A stretch of DNA of 64,000 nt from Smithella sp052139735 (lineage in GTDB: Bacteria; Desulfobacterota; Syntrophia; Syntrophales; Smithellaceae), in NCBI GenBank assembly GCA_052139735.1, contig JBKQWB010000051.1, forward strand, positions 43,928-107,927, given 5' to 3'. Every line of letters starts with the position of its first letter. Position 1 is the first letter of the stretch. Positions 17,274 through 26,352 of the stretch are shown piece after piece. The translations under genes were made by a program, and so were the position numbers. The notes beneath the pieces were generated by a model that searched no databases, had not been told where the DNA came from, and was given only the letters and a program-made list of their open reading frames with translations.

Positions 17274-17290
17274 TTTTCAATAGTTGAAAA
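17274..17290. promoter_or_regulatory. Operator-like palindrome TTTTCAA-tag-TTGAAAA
   Basis: A perfect 7+7 inverted repeat starting 20 nt after the -10 of the crotonase promoter. No regulator gene is adjacent, so the protein that would bind it is unknown. Confidence 0.4.
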
Positions 17291-17375
17291 TAATGTCAGG
17301 TAATTGAAATCGTTGGATATTGTGGCCGTTCCGGCCGTAAAATATATTTTGAAAAAGGGAAAGGAAATAAAGAAT

Positions 17376-18101
17376 ATGTCTATCATGAATTGGGTCAAAG
17401 ATGAAACCGTAGCGATTATAACCATGACCAACGGTGAAAACAGGCAAAATCTTGTTTTTGCCAAAACTTTAAGCGCCATGCTTGATGAAATAATTGCCGA
17501 TAAATCGATATCGTCCCTGATTATTACTTCCAATGACGAGAAGAATTTTTCTCAGGGCATAGACGTTGTATGGATTACGGAACAGATGCAGAAAAATGAA
17601 CACCAGCCGGTCACTGATTTCATCAACGAAATGGATATTGTGTTTAGAAAACTACTTCTTTATCCGGTACCGGTCATTGCGGCAATCAACGGTCATGCTT
17701 TCGGCAATGGTTCGATATTATCCTGCGCCTGCGATTTTCGATTTATGCGGTCGGACAAAGGTTTCTTCTGTTTCCCTGAAGTTAACATAGGCATTCCTTT
17801 CAGGTGGGGCATGAACGCTTTTGTCAAGAAAGCCATTCCATTGCACATATTCACACAGATGCAGTTTTCCGGAAATCGTTATACCGCGCCTGAGCTGGAA
17901 AAACACAACATTATTGTGAAAGCTTGTGCCAATCAGGATGATCTTATGGCCTCAGCTATAACCTTTGCCAAAACTTTTCAGAAGAAGCGGGGGATTTTTA
18001 GTGAATTAAAAAAGAGGCTGCATAGTGATATTATTAAAGTACTGGACGCGGACTATATGCCGTCGTCAGCCAAAATTGATTCTCTGTTAATTTCTGATTA
18101 A
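17376..18101 (+). CDS. Enoyl-CoA hydratase/isomerase family protein (crotonase fold)
   Basis: A 241-aa crotonase-family protein. The first oxyanion-hole strand is FSQGIDVVW, the second NGHAFGNGSILSCACDFRFM, then FPEVNIGIPF. It probably acts on an unsaturated or hydroxylated acyl-CoA such as crotonyl-CoA. The usual Gly-Gly-Gly of hydratases is replaced by GNGS and the two catalytic Glu of true hydratases are not both evident, so an isomerase or another crotonase activity is possible. The ATG at 17376 follows AAGGAAA; an upstream in-frame start at 17304 adds a Lys-rich stretch unlike the family. It is followed 53 nt later by the FabK-like gene. Confidence 0.8.
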   Translation: MSIMNWVKDETVAIITMTNGENRQNLVFAKTLSAMLDEIIADKSISSLIITSNDEKNFSQGIDVVWITEQMQKNEHQPVTDFINEMDIVFRKLLLYPVPVIAAINGHAFGNGSILSCACDFRFMRSDKGFFCFPEVNIGIPFRWGMNAFVKKAIPLHIFTQMQFSGNRYTAPELEKHNIIVKACANQDDLMASAITFAKTFQKKRGIFSELKKRLHSDIIKVLDADYMPSSAKIDSLLISD

Positions 18102-18154
18102 ACAGTGTTGCGAAATTCAATAATTACAAAATAAATTATATAGGTGGAAGAAAA

Positions 18155-19144
18155 ATGAAAACAGCTATTACGGAAATGTTCGGAATAAAATATCCCATTA
18201 TATGCGGTGCAATGATGTGGCTTTGCAAGCCAAAGCTTTGCGCCGCCATCTCTAACGCCGGCGGTATGGGAAACCTGACCGCGGGAAATTATTCCACAGA
18301 GGAAGAATTCCGTGAGGCCATTAAGCTGACACGAAAACTGACAGATAAACCCTTTATGGTAAATGTGACTATTCTGCCGTCTGTGCATATTACAGCCGAG
18401 CATCATAAAATGTTCCTGCGTGTTTGCGCAGAGGAAAAGGTTGACGGTCTGGAGATATCCGGCACGCCGCTGGACAAGGCAGTGGGAAAAGAATACATTG
18501 ATATTCTAAAGAAGGCGGGAGTTAAACTATTTCACAAGGTGGGATCTGTGCGTCATGCCATGCATGCCGAGAAGTCAGGTTATGACGGCATTTATGCCGC
18601 AGGTATAGAAGAGGGCGGCCATCCGCTTAATGATGACGTAACCACAATGGTGCTCACTCCGCGAATTGTAGAATCAGTGAAGATTCCGGTGGTGACTGTT
18701 GGCGGTGTTTCCAACGGCCGCACATTTGCGGCGGCGCTTGCTCTGGGTGCAGAGGGAGTTATGATGGCGACCCGTTTTGTCGCAACACAGGAGTGTGAGG
18801 TTCACGATAACATTAAACAGGAACTTATCCGGCGGCAGGAATATGAGACAACTCTTATCTGTAAATCCATTGGTTTGCAGGGCAGGGCGATAAAAAATAA
18901 GATTGTTGAAGAAGTTTTAGCCGTGGAAGCAAAATGCGGGGGCTTGGAACAACTTATTCCGCTTATATCCGGACAGAGAGTAAAAGAGGCGTGGGAATTC
19001 GGCAATGTTGATGACGCTCCCATGATGATGGGGCAATCAGTCGGGTTTGTAAAGGATATTCCCACGTGTAAAGATCTTATTGAAAGGATCGTAGCGGAAG
19101 CCGGATCGGATATTAAACGCGTTACGGATATATTTAAAAAATAA
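18155..19144 (+). CDS. Nitronate monooxygenase / FabK-like FMN oxidoreductase
   Basis: A 329-aa TIM-barrel flavoprotein of the nitronate monooxygenase (2-nitropropane dioxygenase) and enoyl-ACP reductase II family. YPIICGAMMW at the N-terminus, NAGGMGNL, AAGIEEGGHP with the conserved His, and VVTVGGVSNGRTFAAALALGAEGVMMATRF (phosphate-binding loop) are visible. In an anaerobe an enoyl-thioester reductase or other FMN-dependent role is more likely than an oxygenase. GGTGG precedes the ATG. It is in the same operon as the crotonase and ends at a strong terminator. Confidence 0.85.
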   Translation: MKTAITEMFGIKYPIICGAMMWLCKPKLCAAISNAGGMGNLTAGNYSTEEEFREAIKLTRKLTDKPFMVNVTILPSVHITAEHHKMFLRVCAEEKVDGLEISGTPLDKAVGKEYIDILKKAGVKLFHKVGSVRHAMHAEKSGYDGIYAAGIEEGGHPLNDDVTTMVLTPRIVESVKIPVVTVGGVSNGRTFAAALALGAEGVMMATRFVATQECEVHDNIKQELIRRQEYETTLICKSIGLQGRAIKNKIVEEVLAVEAKCGGLEQLIPLISGQRVKEAWEFGNVDDAPMMMGQSVGFVKDIPTCKDLIERIVAEAGSDIKRVTDIFKK

Positions 19145-19150
19145 ATATAA

Positions 19151-19187
19151 AAATATTCCCCTGTTCAATGGACAGGGGAATATTTTT
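19151..19187 (+). terminator. Rho-independent terminator after the FabK-like gene
   Basis: Arms AATATTCCCCTGT and ACAGGGGAATATT with a 7-nt loop, then a T-run. It begins 6 nt past the stop codon. Confidence 0.9.
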
Positions 19188-19362
19188 ATGCTCATGTTAA
19201 AATGAATTTCTGTTTGTTGTTGGAAAGTTTACCATATTTCGAAAAAAATTTAGGCCTCTTTTTTTATATTGTCTTAATCTTAATCCGATACAGATATATG
19301 CTTTCCATGATCAAACGCAGAGCACCGCATATTTTGCGGCCTGTATTTAAATAAATATTCCT

Positions 19363-19391
19363 TTGACACACAGGAGCCTTGTTCATATACT
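19363..19391 (+). promoter_or_regulatory. Consensus promoter of the ABM-domain gene
   Basis: TTGACA (19363-19368), a 17-nt spacer, then TATACT (19386-19391), 45 nt before the start codon. The spacer shares CAGGA with the crotonase promoter at 17.2 kb. Confidence 0.8.
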
Positions 19392-19435
19392 CCCTCCTTG
19401 AGAAAAGAAGTTCTTAATCAAAAGGAGGCAATATA

Positions 19436-19720
19436 ATGATTACACTGATTGCGACTTTAAAAATTAAAGAAGGAAAAACACAAGATGCTATCAACGCGCT
19501 CAAAGAGATCGTTCCCAAAATTAAAGCCAGCGAGCCTGGATGTATAGAGTATATACCACACACCGTCCGCGGCGATGAAAGTACAATTATTTTTTATGAG
19601 AAATACAGCGATAAGGATGCCCTGAAACTGCATTCCGCCAATTTGATGAAAAATATTGAAAGTCTTTTGCCCTTGCTGGAACCGGGCATGGATATCAAAA
19701 CCTGTTACGCGATTATCTGA
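19436..19720 (+). CDS. Antibiotic biosynthesis monooxygenase (ABM) domain protein
   Basis: A 94-aa single ABM ferredoxin-like domain, as in YgiN-type quinol monooxygenases and small dimeric heme or quinone-binding proteins. ITLIATLKIKEGK at the N-terminus, EPGCIEYIPH at the centre and FYEKYSDKDALKLHSAN are family-typical. AAAGGAGG lies 8 nt before the ATG. It is transcribed alone from its own promoter and followed by a 13-bp hairpin. The substrate is unknown. Confidence 0.85.
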   Translation: MITLIATLKIKEGKTQDAINALKEIVPKIKASEPGCIEYIPHTVRGDESTIIFYEKYSDKDALKLHSANLMKNIESLLPLLEPGMDIKTCYAII

Positions 19721-19741
19721 TAATGTTGTTGGGATTCTAAA

Positions 19742-19772
19742 GAAAGTTTTCACCACGTTGGTGAAAACTTTC
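19742..19772. terminator. Perfect hairpin after the ABM gene
   Basis: Arms GAAAGTTTTCACC and GGTGAAAACTTTC with a 5-nt loop, 21 nt after the stop codon. No T-run follows, so intrinsic termination would be weak. It may instead protect the 3' end. Confidence 0.5.
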
Positions 19773-19859
19773 GGCAATATAATGATATATTTATTATACG
19801 CTCTCATGAATGGAATGCGTTTTTGGTTAGAACTCTATCTTTGTTGACGGAAAAGCCCA

Positions 19860-20010
19860 GTGCATAGGTGTGTGAAGAAAACCTGAGGCAGAATGAAGGG
19901 CTTCTTGTAAGCGGGATAGAATCCCAAGAAAATTTCTGTCAGACCGGAAAATCCCAAACGAAAGTAAAACGAACGAGGGCGAGACAACAGCAGGACATCC
20001 GGTAAAAAGC
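19860..20010 (+). ncRNA. Possible group II intron 5' remnant or other structured RNA
   Basis: Noncoding stretch in the 350-nt gap before the M50 protease gene. It starts GTGCATAGG and contains AACCTGAGGCAGAATGAAGGG, a GGGATAGAATCCC hairpin and a purine-rich CCAAACGAAAGTAAAACGAACG segment. The style resembles domain I of bacterial group II introns, which begin GUGYG. No reverse transcriptase ORF and no domain V were found, so it would be a remnant. The assignment is from memory of such sequences and is weak. Confidence 0.3.
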
Positions 20011-20070
20011 AGACAGAAGAAAATGATGGATAAATATCACTGATATTCAGTTGGCTTAAAGGATTTTAAG

Positions 20071-20700
20071 ATGGGACTTATAAATTTGTTATTTAAAGAT
20101 CCGCTGGCTTTTGTAATTCTGTCAGCGTTGTTGTTATATTCAGTCATCTTTCATGAATTAGCTCACGGCTGGGTTGCCTTTAAAATGGGGGATCCCACAG
20201 CACAAAGGATGGGACGATTGACGCTCAATCCGGTAAAACATTTAGATGTTATCGGGACATTGATGCTTTTGATTATCGGTTTTGGCTGGGCAAAACCTGT
20301 CCCCATACATCTGGGGAATATCCCTGGCGATAAAAGACGCAAAGCGCTTATCCTCGTTTCGGCGGCAGGTATTACCGCGAACATTATCTGCGCTTTTATC
20401 GCGCTTTTATTATTTCGGCTGATTTCTCCTGAACCATCGGGGATGGTTGGACAGGTGCTTTTTATGCTGGCGCGGATTAACATTATCTTGGCCGCGTTTA
20501 ATTTAATCCCGATTCCTCCGCTTGACGGTTCCAAAATTCTCATGGGTTTCGCGCCGGAATCAATAACAAAAGTTCTTGATCAAATTGAACCTTTCGGGTT
20601 TTTTATTGTTATCGGGTTGTTGTATTTAGGTTTTCTTAATCCAGTGATAGATTTGTTTCAACATGTTATTTTAGCCATTATCACTGTTTTTTTGCCCTGA
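20071..20700 (+). CDS. Site-2 protease family membrane metalloprotease (M50)
   Basis: A 209-aa inner-membrane protein with about five hydrophobic segments. The zinc motif HELAH lies in the first segment (VIFHELAHGWVAF) and the third ligand in NLIPIPPLDGSKIL, the NPDG-like motif of S2P proteases. The short form without a PDZ domain matches the YwhC/FtsH-less S2P group found widely in bacteria. It cleaves membrane-embedded substrates, unknown here. It is followed 52 nt later by the nitroreductase gene. Confidence 0.9.
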   Translation: MGLINLLFKDPLAFVILSALLLYSVIFHELAHGWVAFKMGDPTAQRMGRLTLNPVKHLDVIGTLMLLIIGFGWAKPVPIHLGNIPGDKRRKALILVSAAGITANIICAFIALLLFRLISPEPSGMVGQVLFMLARINIILAAFNLIPIPPLDGSKILMGFAPESITKVLDQIEPFGFFIVIGLLYLGFLNPVIDLFQHVILAIITVFLP

Positions 20701-20752
20701 TAAATGATAGATAATCTACAAGATGAAATCATTAATAAAAGGAGGAGCCAGT

Positions 20753-21325
20753 ATGATGATGACATTTGCAGAGTTATTAAAAAACAGAAGAGCAATCCGT
20801 GATTTTCAGGAAAAAGAAGTTCCGCTCGATATAATAAAAGAAATACTCAAGGAATCTTGTATGACGCCTTCAGCCAGCAACGGTCAACCTTGTCGGTTTT
20901 CGATCGTTAATTGTAAAAATACCATTAAAGCGCTATCCGATGAAAGCAAAGAAAATCTTCTTGATGATTTTGCCAAAAATAAAACTGCACTTAATCCCGG
21001 ATATGTCGATATGCTCAAAAACAAAAACTTTAATGTGTTTTATAACGCGCCCTGTTTGATCTATGTAATCGGTTCTACCGCAGTGGATTCTCTGGAATTG
21101 GATTGCGCGCTGACCGTAAGTTATATCATGTTTTCGGCGGCAGCAAGAGGATTAGGAACTTGCTGGATCGCATTGGGTTCATATATCCGTGATCTCAAGA
21201 CAAAAGCCCTGTTGGGAATTCCCGATGGCTGCCAGATCGTCGCGCCTGTTATTATCGGATATCCGAAAGAAATTCCCGCGGCTCCGGTGCGGCATGATCC
21301 GCAAATTCTCAGGGTAGTTAGTTAA
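20753..21325 (+). CDS. Nitroreductase family FMN protein
   Basis: A 190-aa flavoprotein of the nitroreductase superfamily. FAELLKNRRAIRDFQEKEV, MTPSASNGQPCRFSIV (FMN phosphate contacts) and ARGLGTCWIALGSY are visible. The ATG at 20753 has AAAGGAGG 8 nt upstream; the in-frame ATG at 20723 is therefore rejected. It reduces a nitro, quinone or flavin substrate with NAD(P)H in the cytoplasm, with the physiological substrate unknown. The ECF S-like gene begins 35 nt downstream. Confidence 0.88.
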   Translation: MMMTFAELLKNRRAIRDFQEKEVPLDIIKEILKESCMTPSASNGQPCRFSIVNCKNTIKALSDESKENLLDDFAKNKTALNPGYVDMLKNKNFNVFYNAPCLIYVIGSTAVDSLELDCALTVSYIMFSAAARGLGTCWIALGSYIRDLKTKALLGIPDGCQIVAPVIIGYPKEIPAAPVRHDPQILRVVS

Positions 21326-21360
21326 GTTGACGTCAATACAGGATTCACAAAGGATGCTGC

Positions 21361-22035
21361 ATGACTTTCAATCCGAGCGACAAGACGAAAAAAATGCTGG
21401 CTGCAATAGGTGCGGGCATATTGGGTAATCTGCTTTCGTTTTTATCCAGCCTTTTGACTCCAATGCACCCGCAGATATCTTTTGATTTTTCACACCTGGC
21501 CACTTTTGTTACCGCGATAGCCCTGGGGCCCATTTACGGGATGATTGCCGGAGCCGTTGGTTCCATATATCCTTATGTGCATTACGCCATATTCGGAATT
21601 TATGGCCCATATTTCGGTCTGGCGATAATTTTCGGCAAAGCAATGACAGGCTTTATTTGCGGTTTGCTCAGAAACAAAATGCCGGTATTCCTGGCGGTGA
21701 ACATTTCGTATATTCCGGAATCACTCTTCACCTTTGGGTTTACTCAACTAATGATCTTATTTTTACCCGGCGGCAGCATGAACGGTACAATCATTTCAGG
21801 CATAATCACGGAAGGCTGGGTTGAGGTGATTATATTTTCTTTCCTCATTGATACAGTAATGCGCCGCAGGGTTATCGAAACGGCAGTCTTAATGCTGGAG
21901 ATATTTATTATTATGTTCCTTGTCCATAAGGAATTCATCAACACATTGCTGGTTCTTCTCTTGATTACACTTATTACGCTCATCCTTTTTGAAATTATCA
22001 AACCATTCATCAAGAAGAATCCGGAAAGTGAATAG
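21361..22035 (+). CDS. ECF transporter S-component-like membrane protein
   Basis: A 224-aa protein with about six hydrophobic helices. FDFSHLATFVTAIALGPIYGMIAGAVGS and the GKAMTGFICGLLR stretch resemble substrate-binding (S) components of energy-coupling-factor transporters, which bring in vitamins or metals. No ECF ATPase or T component is nearby, so it would share a distant module. The C-terminal 60 residues are an extra long hydrophobic hairpin. The substrate is not predictable. Confidence 0.55.
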   Translation: MTFNPSDKTKKMLAAIGAGILGNLLSFLSSLLTPMHPQISFDFSHLATFVTAIALGPIYGMIAGAVGSIYPYVHYAIFGIYGPYFGLAIIFGKAMTGFICGLLRNKMPVFLAVNISYIPESLFTFGFTQLMILFLPGGSMNGTIISGIITEGWVEVIIFSFLIDTVMRRRVIETAVLMLEIFIIMFLVHKEFINTLLVLLLITLITLILFEIIKPFIKKNPESE

Positions 22036-22070
22036 AAGAAAACAAGAAGAGTGAATATCTTTTGAATTCG

Positions 22071-22179
22071 TAAGCGAGCATTCCCCTTCGCGGGCTTTCG
22101 GGTTTTGCTCGCGAATACAGAATTATAATTTACTTTAAGAATTGAAGATTCTCCGTGGCTTGCCACGGAAATCTTCAAT
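22071..22179. repeat. Two hairpins between convergent genes
   Basis: The first pairs GCGAGCA (22074-22080) with TGCTCGC (22106-22112). The second pairs ATTGAAGAT and CCGTGG with CCACGG and ATCTTCAAT (22141-22179). They fill the gap between the ECF-like gene and pgi. Neither has a clear T-run, but together they probably end both transcripts. Confidence 0.5.
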
Positions 22180-22196
22180 TGGTATAAAATGAAAAG

Positions 22197-23870
22197 CTAA
22201 ATAAGTTTGGCGAGATTTCTTATACCTGCGACAGAGTTTTCTTGAAAGTGAAAACGGATAATTCTGCGCCCTTTATCTATCAGCGCCTGCCAGTCACCTT
22301 GAGCCTGAGCGGCTTTGAGCGCGCCGAAGGTGAGAGAAGATTTATCCTTGCCGATTTCGTCGGGAATATCGACATCAGTAGTGTTATCTTGTGTTAGCTG
22401 AATAAACAATCCATTTCCAGAATCGCCCTTGTGCAACTGGCCGGTTGAATGCAGGTAACGCGGGCCATAACCAAAAGTTACAGGGATATTATACTTTCGC
22501 CGAATAATTTCACGCAAATGGTCAACTGCCGCGTCAATTTCCGGCGAGGGGTTTAAATAAATCTGCAAACAAACATAATCACCTGCGGATGCCTGTTTTA
22601 AGAAACCAGTAAAAGCTTCCACAAGTGTCGCGCCGCTGATATTGCCAAAGACAGAGCCTTGCGCGAAAGTCAGCGCCGGTTTTGTATCTTTTACGCTTCT
22701 CTTCTCTTTATGCTCGGTAATCATACCGAGGGTATATCTTTTTGTCGCCTCAACATTCGGCTGGTCGAAAGGATTTACCCCCATAATGTGCGCGGCTATG
22801 GCGGTGGCCATTTCCCAGATAAACATTTGCGCACCCAGATTGTAATCATCTTTAAGTCTAATAGTAATAACAGGATGCCCAGCATTAATCAGGAATTCCA
22901 TCTGAGGAGTTTTTACCTCCTCATTATTTTGAAAAATAACAAAAACGCGATCTTTTCCGTAAGATGCATTATTAAAAACCGGCTCGTCCAGAACAGGCAA
23001 AATGCCTTTTCCTTCTTTGCCTGTGCTTTCGGCAATAAGCTGTTCGAGCCAATCGCCGAATGATCTCCATCGCGGCGGCATGATAAAAGTTAGTTTGTCG
23101 CGTCCCGCCAGCGCCAGCACTCCCAGAGCAGCGCCCAAAGACGCGCCGCCGGCGTTTAATTTTTCCGCCTGCGATGTGTCGGTTGCCCTTTGCAGTAATT
23201 TCTCCACATCAATACCGATAGCAGCTGCAGGTACAATGCCCGGGAAGGAAAGCGCCGAATAACGTCCGCCGATATTTGTATCGCTTAGAAAAGTATGATA
23301 CGCGGAAATATTTTCAGCAATTTTAACCAGCGGACTTCCTTCATCGGTTATAAAAATAAACCGGCCTCCGGCATTCTTGCCCAATTTCCGAAAAACGATG
23401 TTATAAAAATAATTTAAGAGTGAAGTTATTTCCAGAGTCTTCCCCGACTTGGAAGAAATAAAAAAAAGAGTTTTTTTTAGATTAAGGCGCTGAGTTAATT
23501 TGGAAATAAAAACAGGATCGGTGGTATCCACTATATGCAGTTGAGGATAACCTGCATGGCTTTGCAATATTTTGCTGAATACTTCCGCGGCGAGCGAAGA
23601 ACCGCCCATTCCCAGTAAAACAGCGTCGTTAATGTTATTTTTAATCAATGGCTCAAGAGTTGAGCGAATATAACTTATTTTTCCTAATGTTTCCGCGGGA
23701 GCCTCAAGCCAGCCCAGCCGGTTAGTAATTTCATCCGGCACCGGTTTCCAGACGGTGTAATCTTTCGCCCATACGCGGGCGATAATATTGTTCCTGCGCA
23801 TTATGTCGAGCGCGTTTATAATAGAGTCTTTATATGCTCCCAGCGAAAAGGAAAAATTGGTAATATCCAT
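22197..23870 (-). CDS. pgi: Glucose-6-phosphate isomerase
   Basis: A 557-aa enzyme interconverting glucose-6-phosphate and fructose-6-phosphate in the cytoplasm. It has two sugar isomerase (SIS) domains. The first contains VLLGMGGSSLAAEVF and FFISSKSGKTLEITSLLNYF. The second includes LGAQMFIWEMATAIAAHIMGVNPFDQPNVEATK. The sequence resembles the isomerase half of fused transaldolase-isomerase proteins rather than the E. coli type; here it is not fused. It lies 12 nt downstream of tkt, probably in one operon. Confidence 0.9.
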   Translation of the reverse strand: MDITNFSFSLGAYKDSIINALDIMRRNNIIARVWAKDYTVWKPVPDEITNRLGWLEAPAETLGKISYIRSTLEPLIKNNINDAVLLGMGGSSLAAEVFSKILQSHAGYPQLHIVDTTDPVFISKLTQRLNLKKTLFFISSKSGKTLEITSLLNYFYNIVFRKLGKNAGGRFIFITDEGSPLVKIAENISAYHTFLSDTNIGGRYSALSFPGIVPAAAIGIDVEKLLQRATDTSQAEKLNAGGASLGAALGVLALAGRDKLTFIMPPRWRSFGDWLEQLIAESTGKEGKGILPVLDEPVFNNASYGKDRVFVIFQNNEEVKTPQMEFLINAGHPVITIRLKDDYNLGAQMFIWEMATAIAAHIMGVNPFDQPNVEATKRYTLGMITEHKEKRSVKDTKPALTFAQGSVFGNISGATLVEAFTGFLKQASAGDYVCLQIYLNPSPEIDAAVDHLREIIRRKYNIPVTFGYGPRYLHSTGQLHKGDSGNGLFIQLTQDNTTDVDIPDEIGKDKSSLTFGALKAAQAQGDWQALIDKGRRIIRFHFQENSVAGIRNLAKLI

Positions 23871-23882
23871 TTTGTTTCCTAC

Positions 23883-25937
23883 TTATGGAAGATTAAGCAA
23901 TTCTCTGGCGGCTTCAATAATTTTTTCGGTTGTGAGCCCAAATTTTTCATAAAGAACAGGAGCGGGCGCCGAAGCGCCGAATGTTTCCATGCCGATAATT
24001 TTTCCTGAGAGGCCAACATAATGTTCCCATCCAAGCTTTATACCCGCTTCCACAGCGATGCGTTTGGTTACCTGCGGCGGTAAAACCGAGTTGCGGTATA
24101 CCTGCTGTTCGCGGTCGAATATTTCCCAACAGGGCAGGGAGACAACCCGCACTTTTGCTCCTTCGGCGGCAAGCGAGCGTGCGGCAGCAAGCGTTATAGC
24201 TACTTCCGAACCCGTGGCCATTAAAATTAATTCAGGATTTGTCGCTGATTCCCAAAGTATATAACCGCCGCGTCTCGTGCCGGAAGCGGGATAGCCGCTT
24301 CTATCCAGCACCGGCAAATTCTGGCGGCTCAAAATTAGCGTCGTCGGGCCATTTGTGCTTAAGAGAGCTATCCGCCATGCCTCTAATGTTTCGTTGGCAT
24401 CTGCCGGACGGATAACCGTCATATTCGGCACTTGACGAAGATTCATAATTTGTTCTATCGGCTGATGCGTCGGGCCGTCTTCTCCCACGCCGATACTGTC
24501 GTGCGTGAAAATGAAAATAACTCGCAAGCCCATCAGAGCGGCAAGGCGCATAGGCGGGCGCATGTAATCGGCAAAGGTCAGAAAAGTTGCTGTGTAAGGG
24601 ATAATGCCGCCGTGCAGGGCAAGTCCCACTGCAATTGATCCCATCGCGTGTTCCCTTACTCCGAAATGAACATTTCGTCCTTCGTAACCCCATGGGCCGC
24701 CAACCATGCCTTGCAAACCGTCCGCGGAAAAACCAGGGCTTTGAAAATCACCGAAACCTTTGATCCATGTGAAAGTTGAAGGATTAAGGTCAGCCGAGCC
24801 GCCGGCAAGTTCGGAAATTTTGGCGGCTATGGCCTGCATCACTATTTCTCCTGCTTTACGTGTTGCCATATCTTTTGAACCGGCGGGAAATTCAGTAAGT
24901 GCTGATTCCCAGTTTTGAGGCAGGTCGCCCTCTGTGATTCGCTTAAATTCCGCGGCCATGGCAGATTCTTTCTGTGTGTAAATATTTAAAGTATCCTGCC
25001 ACTTGTTTTCATATTTCTTTCCGCGTGAGAGCGCTTTACGAAAGAATTTTTGGACGTCTTCGGGAACATAAAAAGATGAATCCGCCGTCCAGCAGAGCGC
25101 TTCTTTTGTCTTTTTCAATTCATCAGTTCCTAGAGGAGAGCCGTGCGCGTCGCAACTTCCCTGTTTGCAGGGCGCGCCGAAACCGATAGTTGTTCGTACG
25201 CAAATGAGCGATGGTTTCTCCATTTCGCGTTTGGCTTTTTTGATTGCCCGGTCGATAGCGGAAACATTGTTCCCATCGGCAACTTTTTGCACTTGCCAGC
25301 CATATGCCTTGAAACGCTGTTCGATATTTTCCGTGGATGAAATTGCTGCGGAACCGGCAAGCGTTACCTTGTTGTCGTCATAAAGAACGATAAGTTTACC
25401 CAGGCGCAGATGACCGGCCAGAGAGCATGCCTCATGGACTACTCCTTCCATCATATCGCCGTCTCCGGCCATAACGTAAGTAAAATGATCAACTAAATTA
25501 TTGCCTTCCCGGTTGAAGCATGCAGCCAGATGAGCTTCGGCTATGGCCATACCCACGGCGTTAGCCAGACCCTGACCTAAAGGGCCGGTGGTTACTTCCA
25601 CGCCGGGCGTGTGTTTATATTCGGGATGTCCCGGTGTGCGGCTGCCCCATTGACGGAAATTTTTAATATCGTCTAGCGTCAGATCGTATCCGGTGAGATG
25701 TAAAAGAGCGTATAAAAGCATTGATGCGTGACCGGCGGAAAGAACAAAGCGGTCGCGATCCGGCCAGTGCGGATTCTGGGGATTATGTTTCAGGTGCTTC
25801 GTCCACAGAGTAAAAGCGGCGGCAGCGGCGCCCAGCGGCATGCCGGGATGGCCGGATTTGGCTTTTTCGATGGCGTCGGCAGCCAAAAAGCGAATGGTAT
25901 CAATACATTTCTTTTCCAACTCGTTCTTGTCTGACAT
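23883..25937 (-). CDS. tkt: Transketolase
   Basis: A 684-aa thiamine diphosphate enzyme of the non-oxidative pentose phosphate pathway. The N-terminal SGHPGMPLGAA, the ThDP motif GDGDMMEGVVHEA with a downstream YDDNKVTLAG, the central ESTAGE-type region HFGVREHAMGSIA, and FTHDSIGVGEDGPTHQPIEQ are all present. The length is normal. GGAGACAA precedes the ATG. It is the first gene of a tkt-pgi pair. Confidence 0.95.
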   Translation of the reverse strand: MSDKNELEKKCIDTIRFLAADAIEKAKSGHPGMPLGAAAAAFTLWTKHLKHNPQNPHWPDRDRFVLSAGHASMLLYALLHLTGYDLTLDDIKNFRQWGSRTPGHPEYKHTPGVEVTTGPLGQGLANAVGMAIAEAHLAACFNREGNNLVDHFTYVMAGDGDMMEGVVHEACSLAGHLRLGKLIVLYDDNKVTLAGSAAISSTENIEQRFKAYGWQVQKVADGNNVSAIDRAIKKAKREMEKPSLICVRTTIGFGAPCKQGSCDAHGSPLGTDELKKTKEALCWTADSSFYVPEDVQKFFRKALSRGKKYENKWQDTLNIYTQKESAMAAEFKRITEGDLPQNWESALTEFPAGSKDMATRKAGEIVMQAIAAKISELAGGSADLNPSTFTWIKGFGDFQSPGFSADGLQGMVGGPWGYEGRNVHFGVREHAMGSIAVGLALHGGIIPYTATFLTFADYMRPPMRLAALMGLRVIFIFTHDSIGVGEDGPTHQPIEQIMNLRQVPNMTVIRPADANETLEAWRIALLSTNGPTTLILSRQNLPVLDRSGYPASGTRRGGYILWESATNPELILMATGSEVAITLAAARSLAAEGAKVRVVSLPCWEIFDREQQVYRNSVLPPQVTKRIAVEAGIKLGWEHYVGLSGKIIGMETFGASAPAPVLYEKFGLTTEKIIEAARELLNLP

Positions 25938-26005
25938 ATTGTCTCCTTAAAGTAAAAGTTTCTTCATTTAAAACAAACATTCAATTATTGCACTAAAAAT
26001 ATTTA

Positions 26006-26332
26006 TTAAGATTTATTTTCTGTTTCTTCGTACAGCCAGTTCAAATATTCCTTACTGCCCTTAACAATCGAAATCGCAATTATTTCCGGCGTTTCGTAGG
26101 AATGCAGTTTCTTTATCGCGGCTTGGACTTTATTAAATAAAGCTTCCCGTGTTTTAATCAGGCACAGCCACTCACCGGCAGTTTCAACATTGCCCCTCCA
26201 GCGATACGTGCTTTCAATGGGGCCGGTAATCTGCACACAGGCGGCAAGCTTTTGCTCCACCAGATATTGAGCAATTTTCTGCGCCTCTTCTTTAGTTTCG
26301 GTTGTTGTGGATATTTGAATATAGGATTTCAT
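26006..26332 (-). CDS. cutA: Divalent-cation tolerance protein CutA
   Basis: A 108-aa ferredoxin-like trimeric protein. EEAQKIAQYLVEQKLAACVQI, STYRWRGNVETAGEWLCLIKT and LHSYETPEIIAI are family signatures. The ATG at 26332 is preceded by GTGGTGA and by the right length. The longer in-frame start at 26413 would run into a repeat element and is rejected. Its function is unsettled; it is linked to copper tolerance. Confidence 0.92.
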   Translation of the reverse strand: MKSYIQISTTTETKEEAQKIAQYLVEQKLAACVQITGPIESTYRWRGNVETAGEWLCLIKTREALFNKVQAAIKKLHSYETPEIIAISIVKGSKEYLNWLYEETENKS

Positions 26333-26352
26333 AAAATCACCACTTTTTCCAA

